Notes under the pieces: generated by a model | Database searches by the model: none | What the model was told of the DNA's origin: nothing | What the model saw: the letters and a program-made list of their open reading frames with translations, nothing else | Shown here: piece after piece, positions 7,742-15,863 of the stretch | Numbering within the stretch: position 1 is the first letter of the stretch | How the letters are laid out: every line of letters begins with the position of its first letter | Position numbers and translations under genes: made by a program | Assembly: GCA_902488455.1 (NCBI GenBank) | Contig: CABTWG010000004.1 | Location: 1 to 50,936, forward strand | Length of the DNA stretch: 50,936 bases | Direction of reading: 5' to 3' | DNA from: an uncultured Peptoniphilus sp. | Lineage (GTDB): Bacteria; Bacillota; Clostridia; Tissierellales; Peptoniphilaceae

Positions 7742-8415
7742 AAAAAATACTAGTAAATTATGAGATAAATAGAGAAATTGTAGAAAAGCTTGAGAGTTTT
7801 CATCTCCAAGTGTTATTTACAACTCCTAATGAAAATCTGCCGGAAGGATTAAAAGGCCATCCTGATCTTTTGGTTCATCAACTTCCAGATGGAAATTTGG
7901 TAGTTGATAGGGACAACCTAGACTATTACAAAAAACTTTTCCTTGATAGAAAGGTCATACCTTCATCAAGATCAATAGGATCCACTTACGAAGAATATGT
8001 GGGACTTAATTCATTCTGTTTTGGAAAATACTTCGTCCACAATTTGAAACTGACAGATGAAGTGCTCCTTGAATATTACAAGAGGCACAACTACATTATG
8101 GTAGATGTGAAACAGGGATATAGCAAGTGTTCCACATTTGTAGGTTCCAACTTTTTAATCACATCAGATATGGGAATTTTTAAAAAACTAAGGGACAATG
8201 TCCGTATTTTTTTAATCGACCCAGGTCAGATAAAATTAAAAAACTATGAATATGGATTCATAGGAGGAGCTTCGGGAAAAGTCTTCAACTACCATTATTT
8301 AACTGGCGACTACAACAGCCATTCTTCAAGAGAGACCATTGCAAGGGTTGCAAGACCTATAGTTCTATCTAGTGGAGAGCTTGAGGATTTTGGAACTCTT
8401 ATGGAAATTTATTAA
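7738..8415 (+). CDS. DUF6873-like protein (guanidino-modifying-enzyme-like fold)
   Basis: A 225-residue cytoplasmic protein of unknown function. It resembles Firmicute proteins described as a GME (arginine deiminase-like) fold without known reaction. Visible conserved-looking blocks are GHPDLLVHQLPDG (about 40-52), DVKQGYSKCST (about 122-132), a single Cys in that block, TSDMG, and IDPGQIKL...FIGGASGK near the end. It overlaps the methyltransferase by four bases, so the two are co-translated. The family assignment is from memory and is the weak point; the open frame itself is solid. Confidence 0.72.
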   Translation: MKKILVNYEINREIVEKLESFHLQVLFTTPNENLPEGLKGHPDLLVHQLPDGNLVVDRDNLDYYKKLFLDRKVIPSSRSIGSTYEEYVGLNSFCFGKYFVHNLKLTDEVLLEYYKRHNYIMVDVKQGYSKCSTFVGSNFLITSDMGIFKKLRDNVRIFLIDPGQIKLKNYEYGFIGGASGKVFNYHYLTGDYNSHSSRETIARVARPIVLSSGELEDFGTLMEIY

Positions 8416-8433
8416 ATTAAAAATTTTTAAATT

Positions 8434-8458
8434 AACCTGTCGTAAGACAGGTTTTTTG
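8434..8458 (+). terminator. Rho-independent terminator after the DUF6873 gene
   Basis: AACCTGTC pairs with GACAGGTT across a GTAA loop, followed by a T run. Confidence 0.9.
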
Positions 8459-8623
8459 TATGGAATTTTTTGAGGTGATAATAAGTAATATTACTAAAGC
8501 ATGAATCTTTTGCAGTCGAATATATAGTCTTTTGTAAAAAATATGAAAGAGAAAGAATAGAATTGATTATATAAAAGATATATATTATCACAGACGTTTT
8601 ATTAGAAAAACAAAAATAAACTC

Positions 8624-8641
8624 ATGCTATACGTAGAGCAT
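8624..8641. repeat. ATGCTATACGTAGAGCAT hairpin
   Basis: An 18-base imperfect palindrome. Near-identical copies stand at 49708-49725 and 49738-49755. Confidence 0.6.
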
Positions 8642-8754
8642 AAAAATTATTAATTATTTTTTATTTACATGGACTTGGCTAAAAATATATTATAACAATT
8701 CGAAAGCCGCTCAGATAGACTGTAGGTGAGGGTGTTTTTTAAAATTTCGTAGGA

Positions 8755-8815
8755 AGGCAGTCACCCTGAGTGAAGAGTGGAGGTTTTCCGACACCCGTAG
8801 TCGAATGGGTATAAC
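8755..8815 (-). repeat. Head fragment of the dispersed repeat, reverse orientation
   Basis: Outer arms CAGTCACCCTGAGTGAAG and GTCGAATGGGTATAACC match the head of other copies in reverse. The inner stem is degenerate here. It faces the complete copy that begins at 8846. Confidence 0.6.
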
Positions 8816-8845
8816 CCTGGTGGGACTATATATTGATGATTTCAT

Positions 8846-9063
8846 TTGGGAGGATTGCTCTGCAGAGGTTAGACCCATTCGACTCGCTGCGCTCGCTCAG
8901 GGTGACGTCAGTTGAGACATTTAAAAAACAATTGCCATACTTGTTTAAATATAGTTTAGATCCTTCGAAGCCATAGCCGAAATCTCTGATTTCGTAGCAC
9001 CTCGTGCATTGTTCCAAAGAAGCCAAACGAAGTGAAGGCTGATTTGCAGAACTCGACTGCCTA
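8846..9063 (+). repeat. Dispersed intergenic repeat, nearly full unit
   Basis: Contains in order GATTGCTCTG, AGACCCATTCGACT, a short CGCTGCGCTCG inner stem, CTCAGGGTGAC, TTTAAATATAG, GATCCTTCGAAGCC, TAGCCGAAATC, a CTCGTGCA block, TTCCAAAGAAG and AGAACTCGACTGCC. The order matches 49841-50125 and the inverted copy at 124-331. Confidence 0.75.
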
Positions 9064-9162
9064 CTTCAAAGGCTACTGCCTTTTCCGCTAAGGATGACAA
9101 TACAAAAGTATGGACCTATAGAAATTTTAGTAATTCATTAAGTCTTTCCGCGTAGAGCCTTA

Positions 9163-9190
9163 GGCTGTGGAAGCAAAATGCTTCCGCTAC
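9163..9190 (-). repeat. GTAGCGGAA-type intergenic hairpin, copy 3, reverse orientation
   Basis: The minus strand reads GTAGCGGAAGC, ATTTT, GCTTCC, ACAGCC. The frame equals the copies at 6766 and 6858, with another loop. Confidence 0.6.
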
Positions 9191-9391
9191 GGGGATAAAT
9201 CAGAATTTACACTTTCTTACGACTTCGCCTGAGAAAAGATATTTGGTATCAAGGTTTATGTAACCTCGTCTCCTTGTAATAAAATTTTTAAAAAAATTTA
9301 TTTATTTTCCGATAGTTTTTTGCAACAAAAATAGATTTTTTCATTATATTACTTTACTTTAAAACAAAAACGATAATTAATATCAAAATAC

Positions 9392-9420
9392 TTGACAACA
9401 ATAATTTCGTAATTTATAAT
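9392..9420 (+). promoter_or_regulatory. Promoter of the metal uptake operon, with overlapping inverted repeat
   Basis: TTGACA (9392-9397), an exact 17-base spacer and TATAAT (9415-9420). Inverted sequence surrounds it: CAACAAT at 9396-9402 and ATTGTTG near 9425-9431. An imperfect TTCGTAAT...AATTGCAA pair overlaps the -10. This could be the operator of a zinc-sensing repressor such as Zur, but it is not a clean match to the Bacillus Zur box. Confidence 0.75.
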
Positions 9421-9471
9421 TGCAATTGTTGATGATTCACATCCATAAAATTTTATACCAGGAGGATTTTA

Positions 9472-10134
9472 ATGAAAAATAATTTTAGATTATTAGCAGT
9501 TTTTTTACTTTGCTTAACCCTACTTGTTGGTTGTGGTAAAAAAGATAATAATACAACTGCTGATGTAAAAAATAATAAAACTAATGTAGAAAGTGATGAT
9601 AACAAGAACCAAGGTTCTGAAGAAGAATCTCAAGACAGCGTAACTCTTGCTGATTGGGAAGGTACTTGGAATAGTATCGAAGGTTACCTAGATGCTGAAG
9701 AAGTACAAGGTGCTTATGAAGCTCTTGGAAAGAAAGATGGCAAGTCTGCTGAAGAAGCCAAGGCTGCTTACAAAGAAAGAAGACATTCTGACTTCTTAGG
9801 TATCAAGATAGAAGGTGACAATGTTACTTTCCTTGACAATTTCGAAGATAAAGACGGAAAGGCTATTGAAACTTCTGAGTACGAACTTATCAACGAACAT
9901 AAGGTTAAACACGGCAACTACGATCTAGAATGGTTTGTTTTCAAATCTAAGAACCCAGATTCAAAATTCCCTATTCTACTTATGATGCCTGTTCACGGTG
10001 AAGAAGAATTAATTCACTTCCATATGAGATATGGTAGCGATGAAAATGAATTACTTGGTATGGATAATTGGTATCCTACTTATGTAAAACCTAACTCAAC
10101 CTTAGAACAAATTGCAGACGAAATAGCTGAATAA
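9472..10134 (+). CDS. ZinT-domain lipoprotein (periplasmic-type zinc/cadmium binding)
   Basis: Signal peptide with lipobox LVGC (Cys21) and a Lys/Asn/Glu-rich linker to about residue 57. A ZinT/YodA-like domain follows (about 59-220) with the DWEGTWNSIEGYL opening, VHGEEELIHFHMRYG histidines and a C-terminal NWYPTY. In streptococci this domain is fused to the AdcA zinc receptor. Here it is a separate lipoprotein, 11 bases upstream of the receptor gene. Likely role: capture extracellular zinc and pass it to the receptor. A strong AGGAGG precedes the ATG. Confidence 0.87.
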   Translation: MKNNFRLLAVFLLCLTLLVGCGKKDNNTTADVKNNKTNVESDDNKNQGSEEESQDSVTLADWEGTWNSIEGYLDAEEVQGAYEALGKKDGKSAEEAKAAYKERRHSDFLGIKIEGDNVTFLDNFEDKDGKAIETSEYELINEHKVKHGNYDLEWFVFKSKNPDSKFPILLMMPVHGEEELIHFHMRYGSDENELLGMDNWYPTYVKPNSTLEQIADEIAE

Positions 10135-10145
10135 TAGGAGACAAC

Positions 10146-11432
10146 ATGAAAATAAAAAGAAAAGTTTTATCTTTAGTCTTTTTATTTGTCATTTTATTAG
10201 TTGGATGTGAAAGAAAAGAGGTAGAACAAGGAGGGAAACCTATTGTTTATACCTCTTTTTATCCTATATACACAATGACAAGAAATATTGCTAAAGATGC
10301 TTTAGATGTTAGATATTTTATGCCGATTGACAAGGATCCGCATATGTGGGAGCCGACTCCAAAGGATTTGAAGGAGCTTAAAAAGGCTGATATTTTCTTT
10401 GTCAATGGTGCGAACATGGAGAAGTTCTTGCCACAGGTTAAGAAGACATTTCCTGACTTGGAAATTGTAACTCTTTCTGAAAATATAGAACTTATTACTT
10501 ACAAGGGTCAGGCTGCCATAGGAGACTTTGCCTACATGGCGGAGTTTAATTCGGATCCTAAGATGAAGTATGAGATTGAGTTCGGTCATACCCACGAAGA
10601 TTTGATGAGGGTTGCTTTTTTAAAGAAGAATGGCATGAAAGAGGAAGAGCTTATCAAGAAGGGCAAGAAGATCATGAAACAAAAAGGAGTGCTCGTTCGC
10701 CAAAAGGAAACTATTGATGTTGAAGAGGACAAGGTATATTCCCTTGAGATGGGTCATGAGAGCGGTGCTATTTACTATAAGCTTCCAGAGGGTGGAGACT
10801 GGGTGTTTATAGCGGATAGGGTTTCTGAAAAGATTCTTCCTTACCAAATTTTGGATAATACTGGTGAAAAGATAGACCTTGAGGTTCATCTAAGTGGATC
10901 GACTTCTTCTCTTGACAGGGTGACTTATGATCCTCACTCTTGGCTCAGTCTAAAAAATGCAAAATCTTACTACAATACAATCTTCGAAGCTCTTGAAAAG
11001 AAGTATCCAGATCTTAAGAGAAAATTATACAAGAACAAGGTGGACGCCATAGAAGATCTAACCAATTTAGAGGTTGAGTACAAGGGCAAGTTCAAAGATT
11101 TAAAGAACAAAGAGTTTGTAGTTACTCACTATGCCTATGAATACTTGGCGAGAGAATTTGGTCTTATACAATATCCTCTACAAGGGCTTGTATCTACAGA
11201 AACGCCAAGCCTTAAGACTATTCGTAAGGCGATTATGTTCTGCAATGCAAAACATATAAACACTATTTTCTACGAAGCCAATAACGAAACCAAAGGAGCA
11301 GATACCTTGGCAAGTGAAATCGGTGGAAAGACCGACTATCTGACTTCGATGGAATATATTTTAGATGACAGTAAGGACTACGTTGATATAATGAGAGAAA
11401 ATTTGGAGAAATTATATAATTCTCTGAAATGA
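10146..11432 (+). CDS. Metal-binding receptor lipoprotein of a zinc-type ABC transporter, with an inserted domain
   Basis: Cluster A-I receptor (ZnuA/AdcA type). Lipobox LVGC (Cys21) is followed by an N lobe with DPHMWEPTPKDL (His66), a C lobe with DPHSWLSLKNA (His264), VTHYAYEYLA (His328) and IFYEANNE. Between the lobes, at about 119-259, lies some 140 residues with no counterpart in ordinary ZnuA, where only a short His-rich loop is found. It includes GHTH (148-150 region), a Lys-rich stretch and a strand-rich part around EMGHESGAIYYKLPEGGDWV. The full length of 428 is well above the usual 300-330. Zinc is favoured over manganese because of the ZinT neighbour. Confidence 0.87.
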   Translation: MKIKRKVLSLVFLFVILLVGCERKEVEQGGKPIVYTSFYPIYTMTRNIAKDALDVRYFMPIDKDPHMWEPTPKDLKELKKADIFFVNGANMEKFLPQVKKTFPDLEIVTLSENIELITYKGQAAIGDFAYMAEFNSDPKMKYEIEFGHTHEDLMRVAFLKKNGMKEEELIKKGKKIMKQKGVLVRQKETIDVEEDKVYSLEMGHESGAIYYKLPEGGDWVFIADRVSEKILPYQILDNTGEKIDLEVHLSGSTSSLDRVTYDPHSWLSLKNAKSYYNTIFEALEKKYPDLKRKLYKNKVDAIEDLTNLEVEYKGKFKDLKNKEFVVTHYAYEYLAREFGLIQYPLQGLVSTETPSLKTIRKAIMFCNAKHINTIFYEANNETKGADTLASEIGGKTDYLTSMEYILDDSKDYVDIMRENLEKLYNSLK

Positions 11433-11440
11433 GGTGGAAA

Positions 11441-12118
11441 TTGAATATTTTAGAAATAGATAATCTTTCTTTTTCCTATGGAATGGCCAATGTATTAAAA
11501 GATTTAAATTTAAAGCTTAAAGAAAAAGAAGTGGCGGTTATCACTGGAGAAAATGGCTCTGGTAAATCAACCCTTCTAAAGATAATGCTAAAGGAATTAA
11601 ATGGCTATTCGGGAAGTGTAAAAATTTTCGAGGAAGATTTAAAAAATATAAAAGATTTTAAAGACGTTGGATACGTGCCACAGGTGGAGAGATCCAATGG
11701 AATCAGTTTTCCAGTTACAGTAAAGGAACTTGTGAGCTTAAACTTTTATAGAGAGTTTGGTTTTATAAAAAAACCGAGTAAGAAGCTTATGGAGATGACT
11801 AGAAAAAAGCTAGAAGCTTTAGATATCTTGCAGTATGAAAACACACCATTTAATGAGCTTTCTGGGGGACTCAAACAGAGGGTTATGATAGCTAGAGCTC
11901 TTGTGAAGGATCCTAAACTATTACTCTTAGATGAACCTACATCTGGAGTAGATATGGAAAACAAGGTCAATTTTATGGAAATGATTGGCAAATTAAATAA
12001 AGAAAAAGGCATAACTATTCTAATGGTTAGCCACGAATGCGAATTTATTAAAAATCACTTAAATTTAGATAGAATTTTAGATATGAGGGAGGGGGCACTT
12101 ATAGATGTTGGAATTTGA
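11441..12118 (+). CDS. znuC: Zinc-type ABC transporter ATP-binding protein
   Basis: Energises the metal importer from the cytoplasmic side. Walker A GENGSGKST, signature LSGGLKQR (GL replaces the common GQ) and Walker B LLLLDEPTSG are all present. An ATG at 11429 overlaps the receptor stop. The TTG at 11441 has GAGGTGG six bases upstream and gives a protein starting MNILEIDNLSFSYG, the normal ABC start, so I prefer it; the choice changes four residues. Its 3' end overlaps the permease gene. Confidence 0.9.
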   Translation: MNILEIDNLSFSYGMANVLKDLNLKLKEKEVAVITGENGSGKSTLLKIMLKELNGYSGSVKIFEEDLKNIKDFKDVGYVPQVERSNGISFPVTVKELVSLNFYREFGFIKKPSKKLMEMTRKKLEALDILQYENTPFNELSGGLKQRVMIARALVKDPKLLLLDEPTSGVDMENKVNFMEMIGKLNKEKGITILMVSHECEFIKNHLNLDRILDMREGALIDVGI

Positions 12119-12914
12119 CTTTATGAGAAGGGCGCTTTTAGCAGGACTAATGCTATCAATCATGATTCCTTTAATCGGAGTAGTCATGGTAAACAGAAAA
12201 ACTTCCATGATTGGAGATGCTCTTTCCCATACCTCCTTGGCAGGGGTTGGTCTAGGACTTATCCTTGGACTAGATCCTGTAATAGGAGCAGTATTTATAT
12301 GTATAGTAGCAGCATTTTTAATTGAAATAATAAGGAAAAAATTTCCTCAGTATGGAGATATGGCTGTGGCGGTAATCATGAGTACTGGGCTTGGATTTGC
12401 AGCGGTGCTATCTGACTTTGCACCTGGCGGCAACACATTTGAATCATACCTGTTTGGAAGTATTTCTGCAGTTACAGAACAAGATTTAATCTTCATAGGA
12501 ATCGTATTCGTACTTGTAATTTATCTTTCTATCAGGTACTATGGAGCTCTTTTAGACATTGCAATAAATGAAAACTTGGCTAGGCTTGCAGGTGTAAATG
12601 TGAGGTATATAAACTCTATCATCACCCTACTAACTGCGATAACCATAGCCCTTGCTTGCAAGATTGTAGGTGCGCTACTAGTTGCTTCTCTAATCGTACT
12701 TCCTGTTGCAACTACACTAATGGTAAGCAGAAGTTACAAGACAACTGTATTACTTTCAGTTCTTTTGGGAGTACTCTACACCATGGTCGGAATAATTATT
12801 TCTTACTACTATGACATTAGACCAGGCGGATCAATAGTTATAAATTCTGTTATAGGAATGATGGTAATGGGTATAATAAATTTGTCGAGAAATAGAAAGA
12901 AAAATTTAGCATAA
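12105..12914 (+). CDS. znuB: Zinc-type ABC transporter permease
   Basis: Membrane channel of the metal importer, 269 residues with about eight to nine hydrophobic segments. The family block GDALSHTSLAGVGLG is near residues 37-51, and the C-terminal helices contain the GALLVASLIVLPVA motif of ABC-3 permeases. It overlaps the ATPase gene by 14 bases; GGAGGG inside that gene serves as ribosome binding site. It is the last gene of the operon. No hairpin terminator separates it from the thrS leader promoter that starts three bases later. Confidence 0.9.
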   Translation: MLEFDFMRRALLAGLMLSIMIPLIGVVMVNRKTSMIGDALSHTSLAGVGLGLILGLDPVIGAVFICIVAAFLIEIIRKKFPQYGDMAVAVIMSTGLGFAAVLSDFAPGGNTFESYLFGSISAVTEQDLIFIGIVFVLVIYLSIRYYGALLDIAINENLARLAGVNVRYINSIITLLTAITIALACKIVGALLVASLIVLPVATTLMVSRSYKTTVLLSVLLGVLYTMVGIIISYYYDIRPGGSIVINSVIGMMVMGIINLSRNRKKNLA

Positions 12915-12916
12915 GC

Positions 12917-12945
12917 TTGACAAAGATTTGAATTAGTGCTAGATT
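12917..12945 (+). promoter_or_regulatory. Promoter of the thrS T-box transcript
   Basis: TTGACA (12917-12922), a 17-base spacer and TAGATT (12940-12945), just upstream of the T-box leader. Confidence 0.7.
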
Positions 12946-12951
12946 ATTTAT

Positions 12952-13161
12952 ATTGACAGATGGGACGAGTAACTTCTACAAGAATTTTACAGAGAGGAGC
13001 TAAAACCGGCTGAGAATGCTCCACATTCCTAGAGGCGAAGACTACCCCGGAGTTCTGCAGTAATATGCAGCGTAAGATATGCGTTAAATTCATGTAAGGC
13101 CCAACAGGGCAAACCAAGGTGGAACCACGATCATACGTCCTTTCGATGTATGATCTTTTTT
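12952..13161 (+). ncRNA. T-box leader (threonine-specific) of thrS
   Basis: Senses uncharged tRNA-Thr by transcription antitermination. The Stem I start GATGGGACGAGTAAC, the AGAGAGG block and the T-box sequence AAGGTGGAACCACG (13116-13129) are all present. The terminator stem GATCATAC/GTATGATC with a T run ends at about 13161. The likely specifier codon is ACC at 13044-13046, in GAAGACTACCCC (ACT precedes it, also threonine), matching the downstream gene. The bulge reads TGGA, implying a U discriminator on the cognate tRNA. Confidence 0.92.
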
Positions 13162-13180
13162 TATATTTAAGGAGGAAATA

Positions 13181-15088
13181 ATGAAAATAAGTTTTCCAGA
13201 TGGATCATCCCAAGAATTTGAAAAGGGAGTAAAGGTTTATGACGTTGCAAAATCTATTTCAGAAGGTCTTGCAAGAAATGCTCTTGGAGCAATGGTAAAT
13301 GACGAAGTTTTAGGTATCAACGATCCTATTAACGAAGATGCAGAAGTTAAAATCTTAACTTTTGAAGACAAGGAAGGCAAGAAGATTTTCTGGCACACAA
13401 GTGCACACCTACTTGCTCATGCAATTATGAATCTATGGTCAGAAACTAAATTCGCAATAGGACCTGCAATAGACAATGGATTCTACTATGATATCGATCT
13501 TGAACACAAAATAGTTCCAGAAGATTTAGAAAAGATAGAAGAAGAAATGAGAAAGATTGTTAAAGAAGGCTACGATGTAACTTTCGAAACTATGCCAAGA
13601 GAAAAGGCAATAGAATTCTTTAAAGAAAGAGGCCAAGATTACAAGGTTGAACTTATCGAAGACCTTGAAGATGAAAATGTAGGGATCTACAAGATGGGCG
13701 ACTTCGTTGACCTATGCAGAGGACCTCACATTGGAAATGTCAAGATTATAAAGGCATTTAAACTTCTATCAATAGCAGGAGCTTATTGGAGAGGTGACTC
13801 AAACAACAAGATGCTACAAAGAATCTACGGAATTTCTTTTGAAAAGAAGAAACAACTTGATGAATATATAGAAAGAATGGAAGAAGCTGAAAAGCGTGAC
13901 CACAGAAAGATCGGTAGAGAGCTAGATATATTCACAATGAGAGAAGAAGGACCTGGATTCCCATTCTTCCTACCTCACGGAATGATTTTAAAGAACACTC
14001 TACTAAACTGGTGGAGAAATGTTCTTCTTGAAAACGGCTACGGAGAAATCCAAACTCCTATCATCTTAAACGAAGCACTATGGCACAGATCAGGCCACTG
14101 GGATCACTACAAAGACAATATGTACTTCACTAAGATCGACGGAGACGACTACGCAGTTAAACCTATGAACTGCCCAGGATCTATACTAGTTTATGAAGAA
14201 AATGCTCACTCATACAGAGATCTTCCTATAAGACTATCTGAATTTGGACAAGTTCACAGACACGAACTTTCAGGAGCACTTCACGGACTATTTAGAGTAA
14301 GAACATTTACTCAAGACGATGCTCACGTTTACTGTCTACCAGAACAAGTTAAAGATGAAGTATTCAAGATGATAGACCTTGCAGAACTTCTATACAGTAC
14401 TTTTGGATTTAAGTATGAAATCGAACTTTCAACTAGACCAGAAGACTTCATGGGAACAATAGAAGCTTGGGATATTGCTGAAAAGAACTTGAAGGACGCA
14501 CTAGAAGAAAGAGGACTAAAATACACAATAAACGAAGGCGACGGAGCATTCTACGGACCTAAGATCGACTTCCACCTAGAAGACGCAATAGGAAGAACTT
14601 GGCAATGTGGAACTATTCAACTTGACTTCCAAATGCCAGAAAACTTCGAACTTTCCTATATTAACCGAGATGGCGAAAAGGCAAGACCAGTTATGCTTCA
14701 CAGAGCACTTCTAGGATCAATCGAAAGATTTATGGGTATCTTAATCGAACACTTCGCAGGTAAATTCCCACTATGGCTTGCACCAGTACAAGTTGAAATC
14801 ATCCCAGTATCAGAAAAATTCCACGACTATGCAGAAGAAGTTAAGAACAAACTAAAGGAAAGTGGATTTAGAGTTGAAATGGATACTCGTGCTGAAAAAG
14901 TAGGATATAAAATAAGACAAGCTCAACTTAGAAAAGTAAACTATATGCTTGTAATAGGTGAACAAGAAGTAGAATCAGGACTACTTTCAATCAGAAAGAG
15001 ATCTGGAGAAGAAGTAAAAGATGTAAAAATCGAAGACTTCATCGCACAAATGGAAGAAGAAGTTAGAGAAAAGAAGATCACTGAATAA
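13181..15088 (+). CDS. thrS: Threonyl-tRNA synthetase
   Basis: Class II synthetase charging tRNA-Thr. The 635 residues give the standard layout: TGS domain (1-62), the HxxxH editing domain with HTSAHLLAHA near 72, second editing part with CRGPHIG, and catalytic core with motif 2 and the zinc-ligand block NCPGS. Motif 3 (HRALLGSIERFMGILIEH) and the anticodon-binding domain (about 535-635) follow. AGGAGG precedes the ATG. Expression is controlled by the T-box just upstream. Confidence 0.97.
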   Translation: MKISFPDGSSQEFEKGVKVYDVAKSISEGLARNALGAMVNDEVLGINDPINEDAEVKILTFEDKEGKKIFWHTSAHLLAHAIMNLWSETKFAIGPAIDNGFYYDIDLEHKIVPEDLEKIEEEMRKIVKEGYDVTFETMPREKAIEFFKERGQDYKVELIEDLEDENVGIYKMGDFVDLCRGPHIGNVKIIKAFKLLSIAGAYWRGDSNNKMLQRIYGISFEKKKQLDEYIERMEEAEKRDHRKIGRELDIFTMREEGPGFPFFLPHGMILKNTLLNWWRNVLLENGYGEIQTPIILNEALWHRSGHWDHYKDNMYFTKIDGDDYAVKPMNCPGSILVYEENAHSYRDLPIRLSEFGQVHRHELSGALHGLFRVRTFTQDDAHVYCLPEQVKDEVFKMIDLAELLYSTFGFKYEIELSTRPEDFMGTIEAWDIAEKNLKDALEERGLKYTINEGDGAFYGPKIDFHLEDAIGRTWQCGTIQLDFQMPENFELSYINRDGEKARPVMLHRALLGSIERFMGILIEHFAGKFPLWLAPVQVEIIPVSEKFHDYAEEVKNKLKESGFRVEMDTRAEKVGYKIRQAQLRKVNYMLVIGEQEVESGLLSIRKRSGEEVKDVKIEDFIAQMEEEVREKKITE

Positions 15089-15100
15089 AAATATACAAAG

Positions 15101-15131
15101 AAAACTCAATCCAATGGGGTTGAGTTTTTTT
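15101..15131 (+). terminator. Rho-independent terminator of thrS
   Basis: AACTCAATCC pairs with GGGGTTGAGTT and is followed by a run of T. Confidence 0.88.
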
Positions 15132-15254
15132 AATGATAATAAAACTTTTATAGAAATCTGAAAGATTGTTCAAATAATAAATACTCACACTTTTATCATA
15201 AAAATTTCAAAATAATCTAGTAATATCTTATTAACAACATAAGGAGGAATGAAA

Positions 15255-15722
15255 ATGAAAAAATTATTGCCAATACTTTTAGCATTTACATTAGTACTTA
15301 CAGCTTGTGGAAACAAAAACACAACTAATACTAAAAATGCAGGAGCAAACGCTGGAACACAAACTGAAGTTCAAGCAGAATTAAAAGACGGAACTTACAC
15401 AGGAGTTTCTGAAAAAGACGAACACGGCGGATATATGGAAACTACCATCACTGTTGAAGGTGGAAAGATCACTGACGCAACTCTTAGAAACTTAAACGCA
15501 GACGGAACTGAAAAAGGCGAAGACTACGGTAAAGTTGACGGAGAAATCAAAGATCAAGACATGTATGACAAAGCTCAACAATCTTTAACAGGAGCTGCTG
15601 AATATCCAAAACAACTTGTAGAAAAAGGATCTGTAGATGCACTAGAAGCAGTATCTGGAGCAACTTCATCACTTGAAAGCTACAAGGATGCAGCTAACAA
15701 AGCATTAGAACAAGCAAAATAA
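15255..15722 (+). CDS. FMN-binding-domain lipoprotein
   Basis: Exported lipoprotein (lipobox LTAC) with an FMN_bind domain in residues about 45-150. The SGAT motif near the end (EAVSGATSS) is where FMN is covalently attached to threonine in Rnf and PplA-like proteins. It may take part in extracellular or membrane electron transfer; no Rnf or Ndh2 partner is nearby. ATG 15249 is only one base from AGGAGG, while ATG 15255 has a seven-base spacing and gives MKKLLPILLAF, so I use 15255. Monocistronic, with its own terminator. Confidence 0.85.
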   Translation: MKKLLPILLAFTLVLTACGNKNTTNTKNAGANAGTQTEVQAELKDGTYTGVSEKDEHGGYMETTITVEGGKITDATLRNLNADGTEKGEDYGKVDGEIKDQDMYDKAQQSLTGAAEYPKQLVEKGSVDALEAVSGATSSLESYKDAANKALEQAK

Positions 15723-15735
15723 GAATAAATATTTA

Positions 15736-15764
15736 AAAGAGACTTCATGGAGGTCTCTTTTTTT
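15736..15764 (+). terminator. Rho-independent terminator after the FMN-binding lipoprotein
   Basis: AAAGAGAC pairs with GTCTCTTT and is followed by T run. Confidence 0.88.
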
Positions 15765-15863
15765 ATGGACGAATTAAAACATTTTTAAAAACTTATAATA
15801 AAAAAAATATAGTCCTTTAATGTTATAATATAATTAGGTTAGTAAAATTATTAAGGAGGGACT

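Larger units (their letters stand above)
8459..9391. other. About 930 bp without genes, built from intergenic repeats
   Basis: No plausible coding frame lies between the terminator at 8458 and the promoter at 9392. The space holds an ATGCTATACGTAGAGCAT hairpin, one inverted and one direct head of the large dispersed repeat, a GTAGCGGAA-type hairpin in reverse and AT-rich spacer. The 66-residue minus frame at 8826-9026 consists entirely of repeat sequence. Confidence 0.7.

Noticed and set aside
8826..9026. A 66-residue minus-strand frame in the 8.5-9.4 kb gap
   Set aside because: It lies entirely within the dispersed repeat; equivalent frames in other copies are disrupted.
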